Positions 46,055-59,234 of a stretch of 64,000 nt of DNA are shown here, piece after piece. Below the pieces are notes generated by a model. It was given only the letters and a program-made list of their open reading frames with translations. It did not search any database and had not been told where the DNA came from. The DNA is from Epiperipatus broadwayi (Eukaryota; Onychophora; Udeonychophora; Euonychophora; Peripatidae). The position numbers were made by a program, and so were the translations under genes. Numbering within the stretch: the first letter of the stretch is position 1; each line of letters begins with the position of its first letter. Where the stretch lies: NCBI GenBank assembly GCA_028023455.1, contig JAQFVV010000112.1:4128001-4192000 (forward strand), written 5' to 3'.

Positions 46055-46214
46055 CAAAAGCACTTTTGATTACTTAGATTATAATCATTTATCAAATAAA
46101 CTTATGTAAACAAGAAACAAATGTCACGTGATTTTCCAAAACCTGCATGTCCCGTATTAGCTACATAAGTTCAATGGATAATGATTATGACCTAAGTAAT
46201 CAAAAATACTTTTG
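46055..46214. mobile_element. Hairpin MITE of 160 bp with about 53-bp arms
   Basis: 'caaaagcacttttgattact' at the left end mirrors 'agtaatcaaaaatacttttg' at the right. The arms continue to 'aaataaacttatgta' and 'tacataagttcaatgg'. The 50-base loop contains 'gaaacaaatgtcacgtgat', similar to single sites near 16168 and 36696. No TSD was evident. Confidence 0.7.
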
Positions 46215-47171
46215 TGTAACAGTAATTATATGTTAGACTATTGCCCTCAAGTAATAGTAAATGTTAAATATTTTTAAAAAATTCATACCTTATTTAATTT
46301 TTTCAAATACCCAAATGATAGTTATAGCACACAGTCTGTATATAATGCAACATTTCATAAGATATTTCTCCTCTCATCTTCAGGCATTGCTGGGTAGTAC
46401 TAGTTCTGGATCAAACCAGAAACTTTTAGATATGTGTAATATCAAATTTAAGGTGATTTACTACCAACTAAGCTATTCTGATTAGAGTATGATATTAAAT
46501 TAAATAATTCATAAATCTAGATCACTGGTTCAATTCCCATGTCAATACTATCATTGGTCAAATCAGAAGCACATATACAATAGAGAATAATACCACTCAT
46601 AGTGTTACTTTATCTGCTAATCTGTGTCTATTTCTAACAGATGAATGTATTTGAAAAGTTTAAATAGAATTTAATTTTTTCTAAAAACATTTAACAATTA
46701 ATATTACATGAGGGAAACAATCCAACGTACGATCACAAATAAAATGCTCTCATTACAAACATTTAGAAAAATGCTTCTATATAAAGTTATACATTATTAT
46801 TTATTTGTATCATTATTACAATATTAAAATAATATAAAACGATATAAGTTAAGCCCAGTATATAAATATATAAGTTAAGTCCAGTAATTTAATAATATGT
46901 AACACTTAGAGTTGATTTCATTTCCTTAATAAATCAGTCATATGAGAAATAATCTCAGTGTTATAAATATATAATGATAAATAACATTTTAATATTGAAT
47001 AAATATCATAACATGTGAAATTTAACAGTCTATTTTAAATAATAATTGATTTGCCCTCTAGCTGCCATGTTCAATAACTTTTTATAGTAGAAAAATGGAC
47101 CACTTCTTCCTGTATTTTAGATCTTTTTGTTTAGACTTACTCAGAACAATAGCAGCCAGAGAGAGAGGCTG
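46215..47171. other. Unannotated stretch
   Basis: AT-rich sequence. A duplicated 'ataagttaagcccagtata' / 'ataagttaagtccagtaat' lies near 46845-46890. No gene is recognised. Confidence 0.4.
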
Positions 47172-47388
47172 GTTTAAGTTTTCTCTATTATTTTTAGGTT
47201 TCCAAGCCAATTATATGTTTCAGATGAAGTTTTCTCTCTATTATTATTAGATTTCCAAGCCAATCATATGATTCAGATGAAGTTTGCTCTCTATTATTAT
47301 TAGGTTTTCAAGCCAATCATATGATTTAGATGAAGTTTGCTCTCTATTATTATTAGGTTTCCAAGCCAATCATATGATTCAGATGATG
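47172..47388. repeat. 53-bp minisatellite, four copies
   Basis: The 'agatg' landmark occurs at exact 53-base spacing (47222, 47275, 47328, 47381). The unit contains 'ctctctattattattagg', 'tttccaagccaatcatatg' and 'attcagatgaag'. Copies differ by a few substitutions only. Confidence 0.9.
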
Positions 47389-48439
47389 GTGAGATTCAAC
47401 TGAAAAGATTGATGAGATTATTAAATATAATTAACTGCACACATAAGTATATCTTAAAACTGTATCCCTCCCCCAATGTCTACACATATCTTAAAAATGT
47501 TTAAGAATTTATTAATTAAAAAAACTGTTATTAAACTATTATTTATGACTAAAACTTTGATATTTATTTGTCATGGAAGTTATTGGCATGATAAAACTAT
47601 ACTTATATACTAATTCATAGGTGAGTAATCTGTTGTGATATTTTCATGAATAGGAGCAATTTCACTTGATTGTTTAATTAATGAAAGATTGGCTCAGATA
47701 TTATTTCTTTGAGATATGTTTAATAAAACTTTATATTTAATATAGATGAAATAAAAAAGAACACTGCATACAAGAACACACTTAATGTTGACATTTAGTG
47801 GAAAAACACAGAGATAATCTAAATTGCATTAATGCTTTATGTAAATATTCTTCTCTCCTCATCCCAACAAATGAGAAAAAAGAAAATGTATCAACTTTTA
47901 ATAATGTTCTATCAACAACCTATTTTTTAATTATCTGATAGATAAGATCTACTGTAATATTAAGAATTTTTCCTATTTTTTATAATCTTTTCTTTTGTTT
48001 TACACTGCAATAACACCATCATGTGATTATAATTATCTCTTCTTTTAGTTGACTATCATTATCTATTCTTTTACCAATAATTTAAGGGAAGCTATCTGAA
48101 AAGTCACATATATGCTATTTTCTATTTCTTAAATTAATAAGAGAAGCATTTATAAATGAAATATTTTGATATTTTTTGAAATAAAAATCATTAATATTAA
48201 ACAATAAATATTCATAGGAGTTTGAAAAAATTCTCCTTATCGTATTATTATTGCAAAACTTCTAACTTCATTCTCCTATTACTAAATTTATACTTTTTGA
48301 ATGAATTCTTTTTCAATAAAAAAATTAAGTTATTCAAATTGAATAAGACACAGTTATTGCCGTTAGTGCCATTGCAAGGAATATAATAAATGAAACCAAA
48401 TTTTAATCTCTATGTAAAGAAATTTATAATATTGAACCA
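47389..48439. other. Unannotated AT-rich stretch
   Basis: No gene is recognised. Confidence 0.4.
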
Positions 48440-48730
48440 GAGATATGAATATAAAGTAGAAACTCTGCTTCACATGTTAGATCATTGCAGGACACACATG
48501 ATGGCAATAACCTCTCATCACAATGCCATTTTGGGCTGACTCCATGGTACAATAAAATACCCAAGACTGGAAGTATACACATCAACAGAACCATCTTAGA
48601 TTGGGGCATTACCTCCCACCCACACCTCTTGGTAATAGATCAAGTCAACAAGAAAGTGACCATGGCTGATGTGGCAATCCTGTTTGAGAATGGTTTCAGA
48701 GTTCAAAATTTCTCCAGAAGTAATTGAATA
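48440..48730 (+). pseudogene. R2-like LINE C-terminal remnant
   Basis: One frame (from 48456) reads VETLLHMLDHCRTHMM and then SHHNAILG, resembling the Cys/His motif 'ETLPHVLNHC...H...RH..I' near the C-terminus of R2-type LINEs. After a frameshift the next stretch (48600-48710) reads ILDWGITSHPHLLVIDQ, VNKKVTMADVAILFENGF, similar to the restriction-like endonuclease region ('D..NK.V...DVAIPFEN'). It is short, shifted and ends at a C12 tract. A retroelement relic is likely; the clade assignment is tentative. Confidence 0.6.
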
Positions 48731-49892
48731 TCCCCCCCCCCCCATTTAAAGTGGATTTGTTTTTATATTATTTTAATTCACACTTCATAAGAAAGTCTTG
48801 AACCTGAAAATAGTAGTAGTTGGAATTACATGTTGAAGAATAACATAGATTCCAAGCTGCTGTTGGTTTTAACATGATAAAAGATAAGATATTTCACCAC
48901 AGTGAAATAACAATTGAAATTATAATAGGCCTTTATAGAGTTGTTATTTCATCAATTTATTGTAAGCAAATAAGACTTCAAATTATGTCATTATAACATA
49001 AAGATATTAAAAAATCATTTAAGGCATAAGATCATAAAACCAATCGATATATTCTTCAACTTTCTGAATGTGATACAATAGAATCCACTATTGCAACAAT
49101 CATGTCTTTATTAGATGGATATGTGAAACAAATCCACAACACAATATTTCTAAAAGATGTTTCATGGTAAACTGGAGGATAATTTCTGTGGTGGAAGCAG
49201 ATCTCTTTATGTTATAAAGATTATCTCAAAAACATTCTAAAAAAATACAAAGTTGATTGTTTTCATTGGAAAGATATCATAGAGAAAAGAATACATCATA
49301 AAGTTAGAGTTAGACATAATGTTGAATTGTGTCAGGAAAAAAAGTTTTATTCAAAAGGAATTAAAAGACTGCATCATCAAATATCAAATAAATATAATAA
49401 TGGACCAGTATTTTTTATATGTAGACATATTTGTGTTTCAAGATTGGTTTGCATAGTCATTGCAAAAGTCACCTCTATTACTGTATTATTATTATTTTAT
49501 TATTTTCTGATGATGTAGTAGAAGGAAAACAATCTTTAAAATAACCACTAGAGAGCAGGTATTTCCAGAAACACTATAAAAATAATGATAAAGATATTAT
49601 TGACCAGGTTATCTAATTCTTGGCAAGTGAAGATATTGATTTCTTGTTTACACTTTATCGTAGAATAGATAGAGACTCCATTATCAATAATAGACTAATT
49701 TCATGGTAAGTAGAACGACCAGTGACAAATTAACCTAAAAATAACCCATAAGTTTGCTTAGAATCTGGAAAAAAAACTTTGAAATTTCACCAGAGATTGT
49801 TATGGCTAATGTCTTAAATAAAGTTGCAGATTTCTACAGTACTAAAGCTATTTTCTCACTTTTTCATTTTCTCTCACTCTCTCTCCATTTCT
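48731..49892. other. Unannotated stretch beginning with a poly-C tract
   Basis: A C12 run occurs at 48733-48744. 'accactagagagcaggta' lies near 49542. No gene is recognised. Confidence 0.4.
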
Positions 49893-50526
49893 TAAGTATG
49901 TGAAAATTTCTATTATTTTTATTTAAAGAAATCACAGTGATGAATAAAAATTACAGTAATTAATGAAAATTATATACTGTAAATGCTTTTTGCAATCAAA
50001 AGAAACTCCTTTTAAATGCAGCTCTGATTCTTATAAAGAAACAAAGTTATAACAATAAATATATCATGTTTAAAAAAACAGAACTAATTATTTTTCCAAA
50101 ATTCCTTATTCTACAGTAAATTATCCCGCCACAGTCTAATATTATAATTTAATAATTTTTTAACAGATGTAATTGTGGAACTATTTTTTAAATACATGGA
50201 AATTTTTCGTATTTTTATTTTCCACATATTTAAAAAATATTTCAGCAATTACATCTGTTAAAAAATTATTAAATTATAACATTCAACTGTGGTGAAAAAA
50301 TCTATTGTAAAATAAGAAATGTAGGAAAAGTTGTGAACTTTGTTTCCTTAAACATGACATATTTATTGTTATAACTTATTTCTATATAAGAATCAGAGCT
50401 GAATTTAGAAGAGGAAATTCCTTTTGAATGCAAAAAGAATTTACAATCTGCACTTTTCATTGCATCACTTAACATCTGACTATGATTTTTCTAAAATAAA
50501 AATAACAGAAATTTCCATACATTTAA
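49893..50526. repeat. Long imperfect palindrome of about 635 bp
   Basis: The arms pair over roughly 300 bases. 'aacagatgtaattgtggaac' near 50162 pairs with the complement near 50240-50260, 'gcagctctgattcttataaa' near 50020 pairs near 50385-50400, and 'ctttttgcaatcaaaag' near 49986 pairs near 50430. The centre is at about 50210. The centre and both ends share 'tacatggaaatttttgtta'-like sequence, so the structure looks like two inverted copies of one unit. No coding sequence is present. Confidence 0.75.
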
Positions 50527-51609
50527 AAAATATTTATTTGCTAGAAAAATATTATATATATATTGTACCACCTTAGTTAGACCTTGAACATATAAAAAAA
50601 TTAAAATTGTATAAATCATTGATTTATAAATTATTGGTTGTTTCAAAATTTGTCAAGTGATATTATCATATAATTTAAGCTAATAGAGAACACACCAGAA
50701 TACAAAGTGATACTTTGCAATTTGTTTTTATTTTATCTTTTAAAGGAATAATTAGCAGTTGATTTCTTTTATCTTTAAAAAATAATATAATATTGTAATT
50801 TGCCCATTAAAATTAAAATCTCACTATAAAGTCATTTATAAATTTAAAGATGCAAATATATTTTGCTTTTAATAAAAATAGTGATTTTGTACTTATCTGC
50901 ATATTTTTAATGAGAATAGGTTCTAATAAGTAAATAACAGATTATATTTTCATGTCTGTGTTGTGCATTTACATCATATATTGATTTTAAAATTACAAAT
51001 ATTTTAAAAATAATATTTACTATTCAAAAGTATAATGTTTATAACAATATTTAAAAAAATAAACATAATAAAGAAGAAATTTAAAAGTCATTAATATTAT
51101 TTTGCTGTTACTTTAAAATTTAAAATTCAAAGAAGACATCTTATCTGAAACATAACATGTATTCAAATGACCTCAATAATTACTCAATAAAACTAAAAAA
51201 GATCTTGACTGTATCAATAGTAAGTGTCAAAGATGGCTTCATAAAAATACATCAATAACCAAAGAATATAAATAAGCTTGTGATTTTAAGTTGAATCTCT
51301 TCTCTTACTTATTGTTCTCTACACATAATGTATCATTAACCATTCAATTAATATTATGAATTAAGCTTTAAGTATTTTGTTTAAAAACAATGATGAGTAT
51401 GGATTTTAAAAATGCTTCATATACAAAATATGATTAATTTAAAAGAAAGTTTTGACAACTACTTTGAAGGACAAAATATGAATCTCTTGATAATTTTGAG
51501 GCAATAACTGAAATATTGTTTATTAGTATTCTGGAAAATTAAAAAAAAATGTTATGTTAAAAAATTAAAGTAAATATACATGTACATCTTGTATATATAT
51601 GTGTATATA
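50527..51609. other. Unannotated AT-rich stretch
   Basis: No gene is recognised. A (TA)n-like run leads into the following degenerate repeat near 51590-51618. Confidence 0.4.
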
Positions 51610-52070
51610 TATATATATGAAAGTTAATGAACAAAATTAATAATCTGCCAATGATTTAAGACAATATTAATCAACCAATGGAATAATTTATTTTTGAAGA
51701 AGGCTTAACAAAAGTTTGACCTACTGTATGTTTTATATAATGTTTTATGTCAACTAGTGGAATAATTAAAAATTATAAAAATATTAATGAAATATTGCCT
51801 GTATAAATAGTTGACATTAGGAGATATAAATGTTCTGAAGAAGATTGCTGGGGCAATTGAAACTAAACTGTAAAAAAGGGTGGAAAATAGAGCATTGTAA
51901 AAGTAGTAAAGTGTTTGGACAATTGAGTATTATATATATATGTATGTGTGTGTGCATGTGTGTGTTTATAGATATCAAGTGTTCAAAGATTATTAATGTG
52001 CCAAATGATAATCAGCCCAACAAATGGAATAATTAAAGTTATAATATGTTAATGAAGTTTGAGCATTGAA
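51610..52070. repeat. Degenerate repeated segment
   Basis: Three imperfect copies (about 51650, 51745 and 52000) share 'atggaataattaaagttata' followed by 'atgttaatgaagt'-like sequence. A (TG)n run at about 51940-51965 lies between them. Confidence 0.5.
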
Positions 52071-55049
52071 ATTAATACCTAAATGCATTTGTATTTATAT
52101 ACATGTGCCAATAAACTAATAATGGATAAAGATATAAGACAATAAGAGAATAATATGCAATAATACTTTATTAGGAATTATTAAAAAACAATTTAATAAT
52201 AAAACTTCAAATATTCTAAAGAAATATACCTCTTCTTTCATTGGATTATTATACTTCAAAAATATTGGATTCTCTCAATTGCTTTCAAATTTAAGCAAAA
52301 CAAAGGAACTTAAAGAGCTGTAGAATTCTTGGTAATGAAAAGTAATTGCTATTAACACAGGTTATTTGGTTTATTTATAATTTGTTATATGTATTTATTT
52401 CATTTAATATTACTATTATTTTAAAAGTCATTTAATCCATATTTAGGTGTAAGTGAATATTTAAATGTGCACTTAACCCCCCCCCCCCAAAAAAAAAAAA
52501 TCCCAATAGTCCTAAATTTTATAGTTAGTAATCATAATAGATTTTACTTAATAACCTGTTTGGGTTTGTTTAGTGAATATCAGTAGACGAATTATAACAA
52601 ATTAGTATTTTATTTCATAATTTTATATATAGTCTACTTGAAATTAATAGATAAATGGGTATTTTCTTTTCGTTTTTAAAAGAATGTCTATGTTTAGCAC
52701 TACTTTGATAATTTAAACAAGTATAATATTATATGCCACCTTAATCGAAATTCTTATAATATATTCATTAATTTTCTATTGTTCACTTTGTAAATAACTT
52801 ATTATTTATTAATTCCAAGATATGAATCTCATTTAAATTAATAAATATAATATGTAGCAATTGTAATTTATAGTTTTATTATAAACATTATCACATAAGA
52901 TCTATTAACAAAATAATGTAAATTTTATTGTTATAATAGAGTCCAGTAATGATTAAATGTTAATCTAAGATTTTCATGAACATTCATTAGTGTAAGAGCT
53001 AGTTAAAAAATAATTGTAATAAAATTTTATATAATTATTAAATGTACATCTTTATACATTCTTGAATACAAATAAATTTACCACAAAGTAACAGAAGGCT
53101 TATTTACGAATGAAACCAATATATTAACAAATTTTAAATACTATTTCAATAGAGATTTTGATTATTCTATTAGCAAAGGCTATTTAATTTTTACTCATTT
53201 TATTTTGTTGCAGATTTAATTTATTTAACTAGTAGAGCATTACTAATTTAATTAGTATATTTATTTCATTACATTTTTATATTATATAATTAGTAGTATT
53301 TTAAATTTCAACTTTTACAAATTTATGAAGCATGTAATATAAATAGTCCATATGATCAATTTATACTACTATAGATTATAATAGTTACCATGTTAGTATT
53401 TTATTATAACAAAAAATTAGGTAATTTTTTCATTTTGTATTAATTTAGATTTAGCTTATTCCAAGATTTAGAGCATTAATAAAAGTTGGCATTTTTTATG
53501 TTTTTTATTGTATTAGTATAAAGTCAGTGTTTAAAGCTAGGACATACTAATAGAGACTTTTATTTGTCTTGTCTTATTTTCATACAGTTACAAATTTTGG
53601 CATCTTCAATTTGGGCCTTTAAAGAGTTTCTTCCTCTGGTTCATTTTATATGGTTACAATATCTAATAAACCTTTATTAGGAATATTACATGTTGTAATC
53701 CAAATAAACAATTATCATTATATCTGCTTAATGCTTTTCTGTGTTGTCTAAAAATCATAGAATTGTAATGTAATGGGAGGGAGTAAACTTTGAGATGGAA
53801 GCAGTAAATTTTTCCTTTCTTTGACATCCCCCCCCCCACCAATTTATACAACTGTTATCAAAATAAATTGAGTGTTTTAAAATAATTATTCAAGAATGTA
53901 TTTAAACTCAGTTTTAATTAATAAAAATATTTAACAAATACATTTATTCAAACTATGTTTTATTATTGCAGTATGTATTTAATCCCAACCCGTGATGATA
54001 TTAATTTTTTAGAAACCTTGCCACTATTAGTAAGGATACCTACTTTTTTATTTTTATTATATAAGCATTTTATCTTCATGATATACATTTAACTAAATAA
54101 AGACAGTTAAATATGTGTGATTCATATTATAAATGTCTGTGCTCTATGTTCATATAGTAACTAGAAGTAATATCAGGAAAGAAGTGCAGTACTTATTCTT
54201 TTGATGAAAGGGTTCAAATATAGAATGGCCTTTACATCAAAAAAGTGGAACCCATACTAAATAGATTTTACTCTATTATGCAAAAAAGAAAGCAATCCTT
54301 AATTGACAATCCTTTGGCTGACTGATGAACGAACAGCAATTCTCTTATCAAAAAGTGACACTTGATTTGATTACCATTATTATTTTTAATAGTTTTATAA
54401 TATTTGAAAATGATGAGAAAATTAATTTATCATGCAGTTAAATCTGTATACTAACTTATGTAACAGTACATTTGCTACTATTCCTCAAATCTTTTCATTT
54501 TGCTACATTAGATTGCACAAAATATGTCATCATCATCAGAAGATGATTTGGAATTTTTATACACCTGATTTTCATGCAGCTTTCTCATCTATTGTTATAT
54601 CAGGTTAAACACCAAGATAAAATATTTCATGCACTCTTTATATTATTTCACAAATGTTAAACATGATATATTTTTTATTTCCAGTTTTTGTTTATGCATT
54701 TTTCATCTCTTATATTTGGCACATTAACATGTGGACATTAGTTTTCTCTTTATGATATTTTTAATCTTTAGTTTCATGTATATTAAATCAAAGGAAATAA
54801 TATAATTTTTAGATAGTCTATGCATTAGTATTAACATTGCACTAATATTTTAACCAAATAATGATATCTTTGAGCCTATCAAAAATATAGGTATAATATT
54901 AGTGTTAGGTTAAATTTGAAAATTATTTCTTTTTTAAAAAATGTATATGAATTTAAAATAAAAACTTTTGTAAAACTACTTATTGGTCTGGAAGATTGAT
55001 TCAAAGATGATAAAATAATTTTGACTATTTGTTATCAATAAAGAATAAC
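52071..55049. other. AT-rich stretch without a recognised gene
   Basis: A C10A12 tract occurs near 52478-52500 and a C9 run near 53828. No protein or RNA gene is recognised. Confidence 0.4.
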
Positions 55050-55250
55050 ATTACACCTGAGTCTCGTTTTACACGATAGATAGGTTCCTCAGAAAACAGC
55101 GCAAATGAAATCGCGCAAAAATATACGTAACTTATATTGAAAAAGGGGGGATGCAGTCTGTGATTTTTCAAAATTTGCATAAAAGCAGAGCACCAATGTA
55201 AAATTACTTCAAAATTCACGCAAAAAAAAATAAGGAAATAAAATATGACT
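55050..55250. repeat. Possible transposon-end sequence
   Basis: 'gagtctcgttttacacgata' followed by 'ataggttcctcag' and 'aaatgaaatcgcgca' stands out in composition (CpG-containing) and resembles MITE termini of the 'tctcgttttacacga...aggttcc' kind. A matching opposite end was not located. Confidence 0.3.
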
Positions 55251-55949
55251 AATAAAAAATGTCAAATTTGAAAAAAATTGATACAAGACAAACTTTTTTT
55301 AACTATAATATTTAATTTTATTCAAAATAATATATTTTTATGCATAATTTACAGTACAGTAATTTACATTTTTTTATACACGTTTTAATTATTATAGCTA
55401 TTTGCCGAAAAACACGTTCATTTGCAAACAACTAGTGCCAACTTCACACTCATGTTGTGTCAATGGTTTTCTGGTGACAATGTAATTAGTAATTAATCTT
55501 TGAGACGATGATTTTATTAGTTGTTTATGAAACTAACACTAAAAATTAAATTTTTATTTTTGTCTTTAATTTTCAATTCCGTTTAAAAATCAAATTTTAC
55601 ATCACATTAATTTCAAGTCACCGTAAGTAATTTTTAAATTGTTAATTACAATTAAAAATCAGATTTTAATTTTTAATTGTCAAATTTAATTGTGCCCACT
55701 GCTATTACTGACCTTTTAAAAATAAACTTGTGGACATTAAATGATTAATAATTGATTACATTCTTTTTTAAAAAGCAAAAACAGGATGTGATTTAAAATG
55801 CAAAATTAACACGCACAATGTTTGAACAAATTTACATTATAATCTTGTAAAATTTAATGTGTGTATACATAAAATGTGGAAATCATGATTTTAATTTCAT
55901 TATTGCATAAAATCTTATTATTATAAAGCACTGAAAATATTGAAATTAC
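55251..55949. other. Unannotated stretch
   Basis: No gene is recognised. Several 'aattaaaaatcagatttta'-like repeats of low complexity occur near 55590-55680. Confidence 0.35.
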
Positions 55950-56060
55950 TAAGATGAAAGTCGAATTTCAATAATGTGCTATTACTTTCAATATAATGTA
56001 AGTGCGTGAAATTTATTATTTAAAGTAATAGCGCATTACTGGAGTTCGACTTCCGGTGAA
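55950..56060. repeat. Short hairpin element
   Basis: 'aagtcgaatttcaataatgt' with 'gctattacttt' on the left is complementary to 'aaagtaatagc' with 'gcattactggagttcgactt' on the right, around a loop of about 40 bases. Confidence 0.55.
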
Positions 56061-58130
56061 ACATGGATCGCATAACTTCAAAATTTTATTAAATAAGTCA
56101 GTGTAAAAAGAGACCCAGGTGTATTTATCTATACAATATGTTAAATTTATGGTCAGAAAGTTGAACTCTCCAATATTGTTCAGCCTTAATTTGTAAGATT
56201 TACTACAACTAAGTTTAATCAGGGGAGCAACTGCACATCCTATTTCAATCACTGAGTTATGTTTCATAACATGTATTCTAACAGTGTTTGATAATATTAT
56301 TTATGGCATATTCTAATTAGATTATTGTTTACAATGTTTTTGCAGTTTATTATAATTCATGACATTTGTTAGATTGTTTTATTAAGTGAGTAAATTATTT
56401 ATTACCCACAATGCCATGGTAATAGTTGTTCTGAGACGGGTTTATTTTATTGGCTAGTTTTCATTTAAACTGATGGTAAGGTTGAAGAAGTGGTTCTTTC
56501 ATCAGGTTATTTTCAGTTTTGCAATTGCTCAGAGATTAATTGGTTTGTGTCAATATCTGATCTACTTAAATGTTTAACAAAGGCCAATATTTAGAATTGG
56601 ATGCAATCAGTTTTGGTAGGTAATGTTGTTATTATTGTTGTTATCATTATTATAGGAACTTTTTGACACTTTTTATATGTATATATGCTATATATATATA
56701 TATATACACACACGAACAAATTAAAATAAACAAACCACAAGTATATCATTTATAACTACACACCGTCCTCTTCATAAGTACAAAGATAGCATAAATCTAA
56801 TTTTCCTAAAAGTTTTGTATCAGACAAAGACATCCATTCATTGATCAATATTGGATGATAACAGTGTTGGGCAGGGAACTATCAAAAAATATTTTGAGCT
56901 TTATTATTATTATTTTTTTAACCATATAAAAAATCTCACAACTACACACCAGGTTTGAACCTTATAAATCATATTTGCATACTGACTTTCATATCACAAA
57001 GCTCATTATTACTATTACATATTTTGAAGTGCACAGGAGACAATCATTTAAAAGTTAAGCAATAAAACATTTCATAAAAAAAATACATATTGTAAACTTT
57101 AAAATAACATAAAGGCAAGGAAGAATATTTTCATATATCAAAAGTAATAAACATTTTAATGACACGGTTTGATGTTGGAAAGCTGAAAATATATATAAAT
57201 AGCAAAAACGCAGTACTAAAGCTCATACACAATCGTAAAACAAAAGATTTCTGTATATGAAATTAATAGTATATAAATATGAACTACACATCTAGATTGT
57301 ATTTCTGCTCTTTTATTCGATAAAAGAGTCATTTTAATCTTGATTTGTTTAAAGACTTTGTTGTTTATATATTTACTCTTTTATTAGCTAATTACTGGTT
57401 AGAATAAAAAAAGTAATAATATTAAATCTCTCACCAACTGGAAGATGTCTATCCAAAAGCATATTATTCTTTTCAGGGGGTAATTGCAGAAAGATTTTTT
57501 TATTCTATAATGAATTTATTTAAAGCTATTTTATCTTTCATCATCATTAAAATTATATTATATAAATTATTCAGTTGTAGAGTTTTTAATATTTTTTAAT
57601 GTGCTTTTAATTGCTGTTGCATCTATAAATGGATTGAACCAGGCTTAGGGAACAGAGTGTTCCCATTGATGGGAAATATTTCTGGTGATCAGAAAACAAT
57701 AGACCAGATGAAAATTCAAACTGTTTGTTGCATTGGATTCTAACATTAGTGCAAAATGTATATCCTAGAATATTTATATTCCTCTCTGATAGAGTCACTC
57801 ACATAATGTCAGTTTGAGAAATCAGTGGTCAGTGTTTGGCTCTAGAATAAATTGAAGATAACTGCTCTTGGAAGCAAATAAGATGCATGTGAGAAAACAT
57901 ATGATGTTGCTATATGCACACACATGGGTGTCTGTGTAATACAAAGATATTCATGGATTACAGATACAAATGATATATTTTGTGAGTTCATCCATGTATG
58001 ATTTTGATTTGGCTTGATCATAAGCCATCAACTGGGTAATGAATAGAATATTATAAAAATGGTTGTAGAAGTGCTGTGAATATTGATTTATAACAAAGTT
58101 AAAGTTCCACCAATAGAAAAAATGGTAGTA
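56061..58130. other. AT-rich stretch without a recognised gene
   Basis: A compound (TA)n(CA)n tract lies at about 56684-56713. No domain was recognised in the short frames. Confidence 0.4.
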
Positions 58131-59157
58131 ATTACTTAGCTGGGATTGAACCCTTGATGGCATTATTGCTAGCCAAGAACAACTATAAATGCCATTTACA
58201 TGGCCTAGACTTACAGCTAAAAACAATTCTGTTTATGTTAGCCATTGCAGGCCCCTTGATGGCATTGCACAAAAATATTATGGCCTGTTTTGTGCTTCAT
58301 GACACTTTATGTGAATTTGCACAATTCACAGTTGGCTACCATATGGTCTGACAATGTCTGGATTTCAAGTGGCCACAACTTTTGAAATCTCCATAGTAGA
58401 GTAATTTCATTTGTATGTCAATCATGAAATGTAACTCACTAAGAATTGTCACATCATCCACACACTTCCCCACATAACTTGGAATGTGCAAAACATTGAC
58501 AAAGGGTAGGGGTGAACAGGATTCAGCTGAGCTCATGTGAAAACTAATGCTTTCATGAGAAAATATATGAGACAAATAAAATAGTGTACTGTGGCAAGGT
58601 ATTCAATTGCATGTTTCCAAAACAAAAGGTTGTGATTCTATGACATAAATCAGTACAAAAAAAAAAGTTGAAAAAGTCAAAAGTTTTGATCTTATTTTTA
58701 TTTGGAAGGGAGGGGGAGTGGACAGGGTGGGTTGAGAAATAGTTTGTCATCACAGAGACAAAAGTTCTTTTTGGTTTGTTTTTATTTAAAAAAAAAAGTA
58801 ATAGAAATTGGTTTTAAAAATAAAAGTTTTACTATATCAGTGGTAAAGATGTGTTTGTGTATAATTTTTATTATTGTAATTGGTTAATAGGAATGAAAAA
58901 AACCCCTAAAAATAAAAAATTAAAGATATAGTAGAAAAAATAAAAGGATAAAAAAATTTAATTAATAGTAAAAGTTGTTTTTAAAAATCGCTAAATAAAA
59001 ATTGCGTAATACAAATAAAGCCAAAAAAAAAAAAAAAATCACCATATAGCCAAAAAAAAAAGTTGCTGTATTTTAAAAATTGTGGCCTGGTAACATTGCA
59101 TTGTATTGTTTTTGACTGGAAATAATGCCATCAAGTGACCAAGCCCACCTAAGTAAT
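58131..59157. mobile_element. TIR element of about 1 kb, non-autonomous
   Basis: The left end 'attacttagctggg' plus 'cttgatggcattattgctag' and the right end (complement 'attacttaggtggg', 'cttgatggcattatttccag') form inverted repeats of about 50 bp. Interior blocks at 58150-58400 are collinear with 41715-42000, and 'aagaattgtcacatcatcc' near 58441 resembles 4273-4295. A/T-homopolymer-rich and G-rich segments fill 58620-59070. There is no transposase frame and no convincing TSD. Confidence 0.65.
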
Positions 59158-59234
59158 GAGTATTGAGAAAACAGATATATAAACTTGATAAATAAAACAA
59201 AAGTCAAAAAATCTTCAGAGTAATGTTTTTTTAA

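Noticed and set aside
20649-49560. CTCF-like strings ('actagagggaga', 'actagaggacag', 'actagagagcag') at about 20658, 37858 and 49544
   Set aside because: Each differs from the CTCF consensus at important positions and they may be remnants of a dispersed repeat; no independent support.
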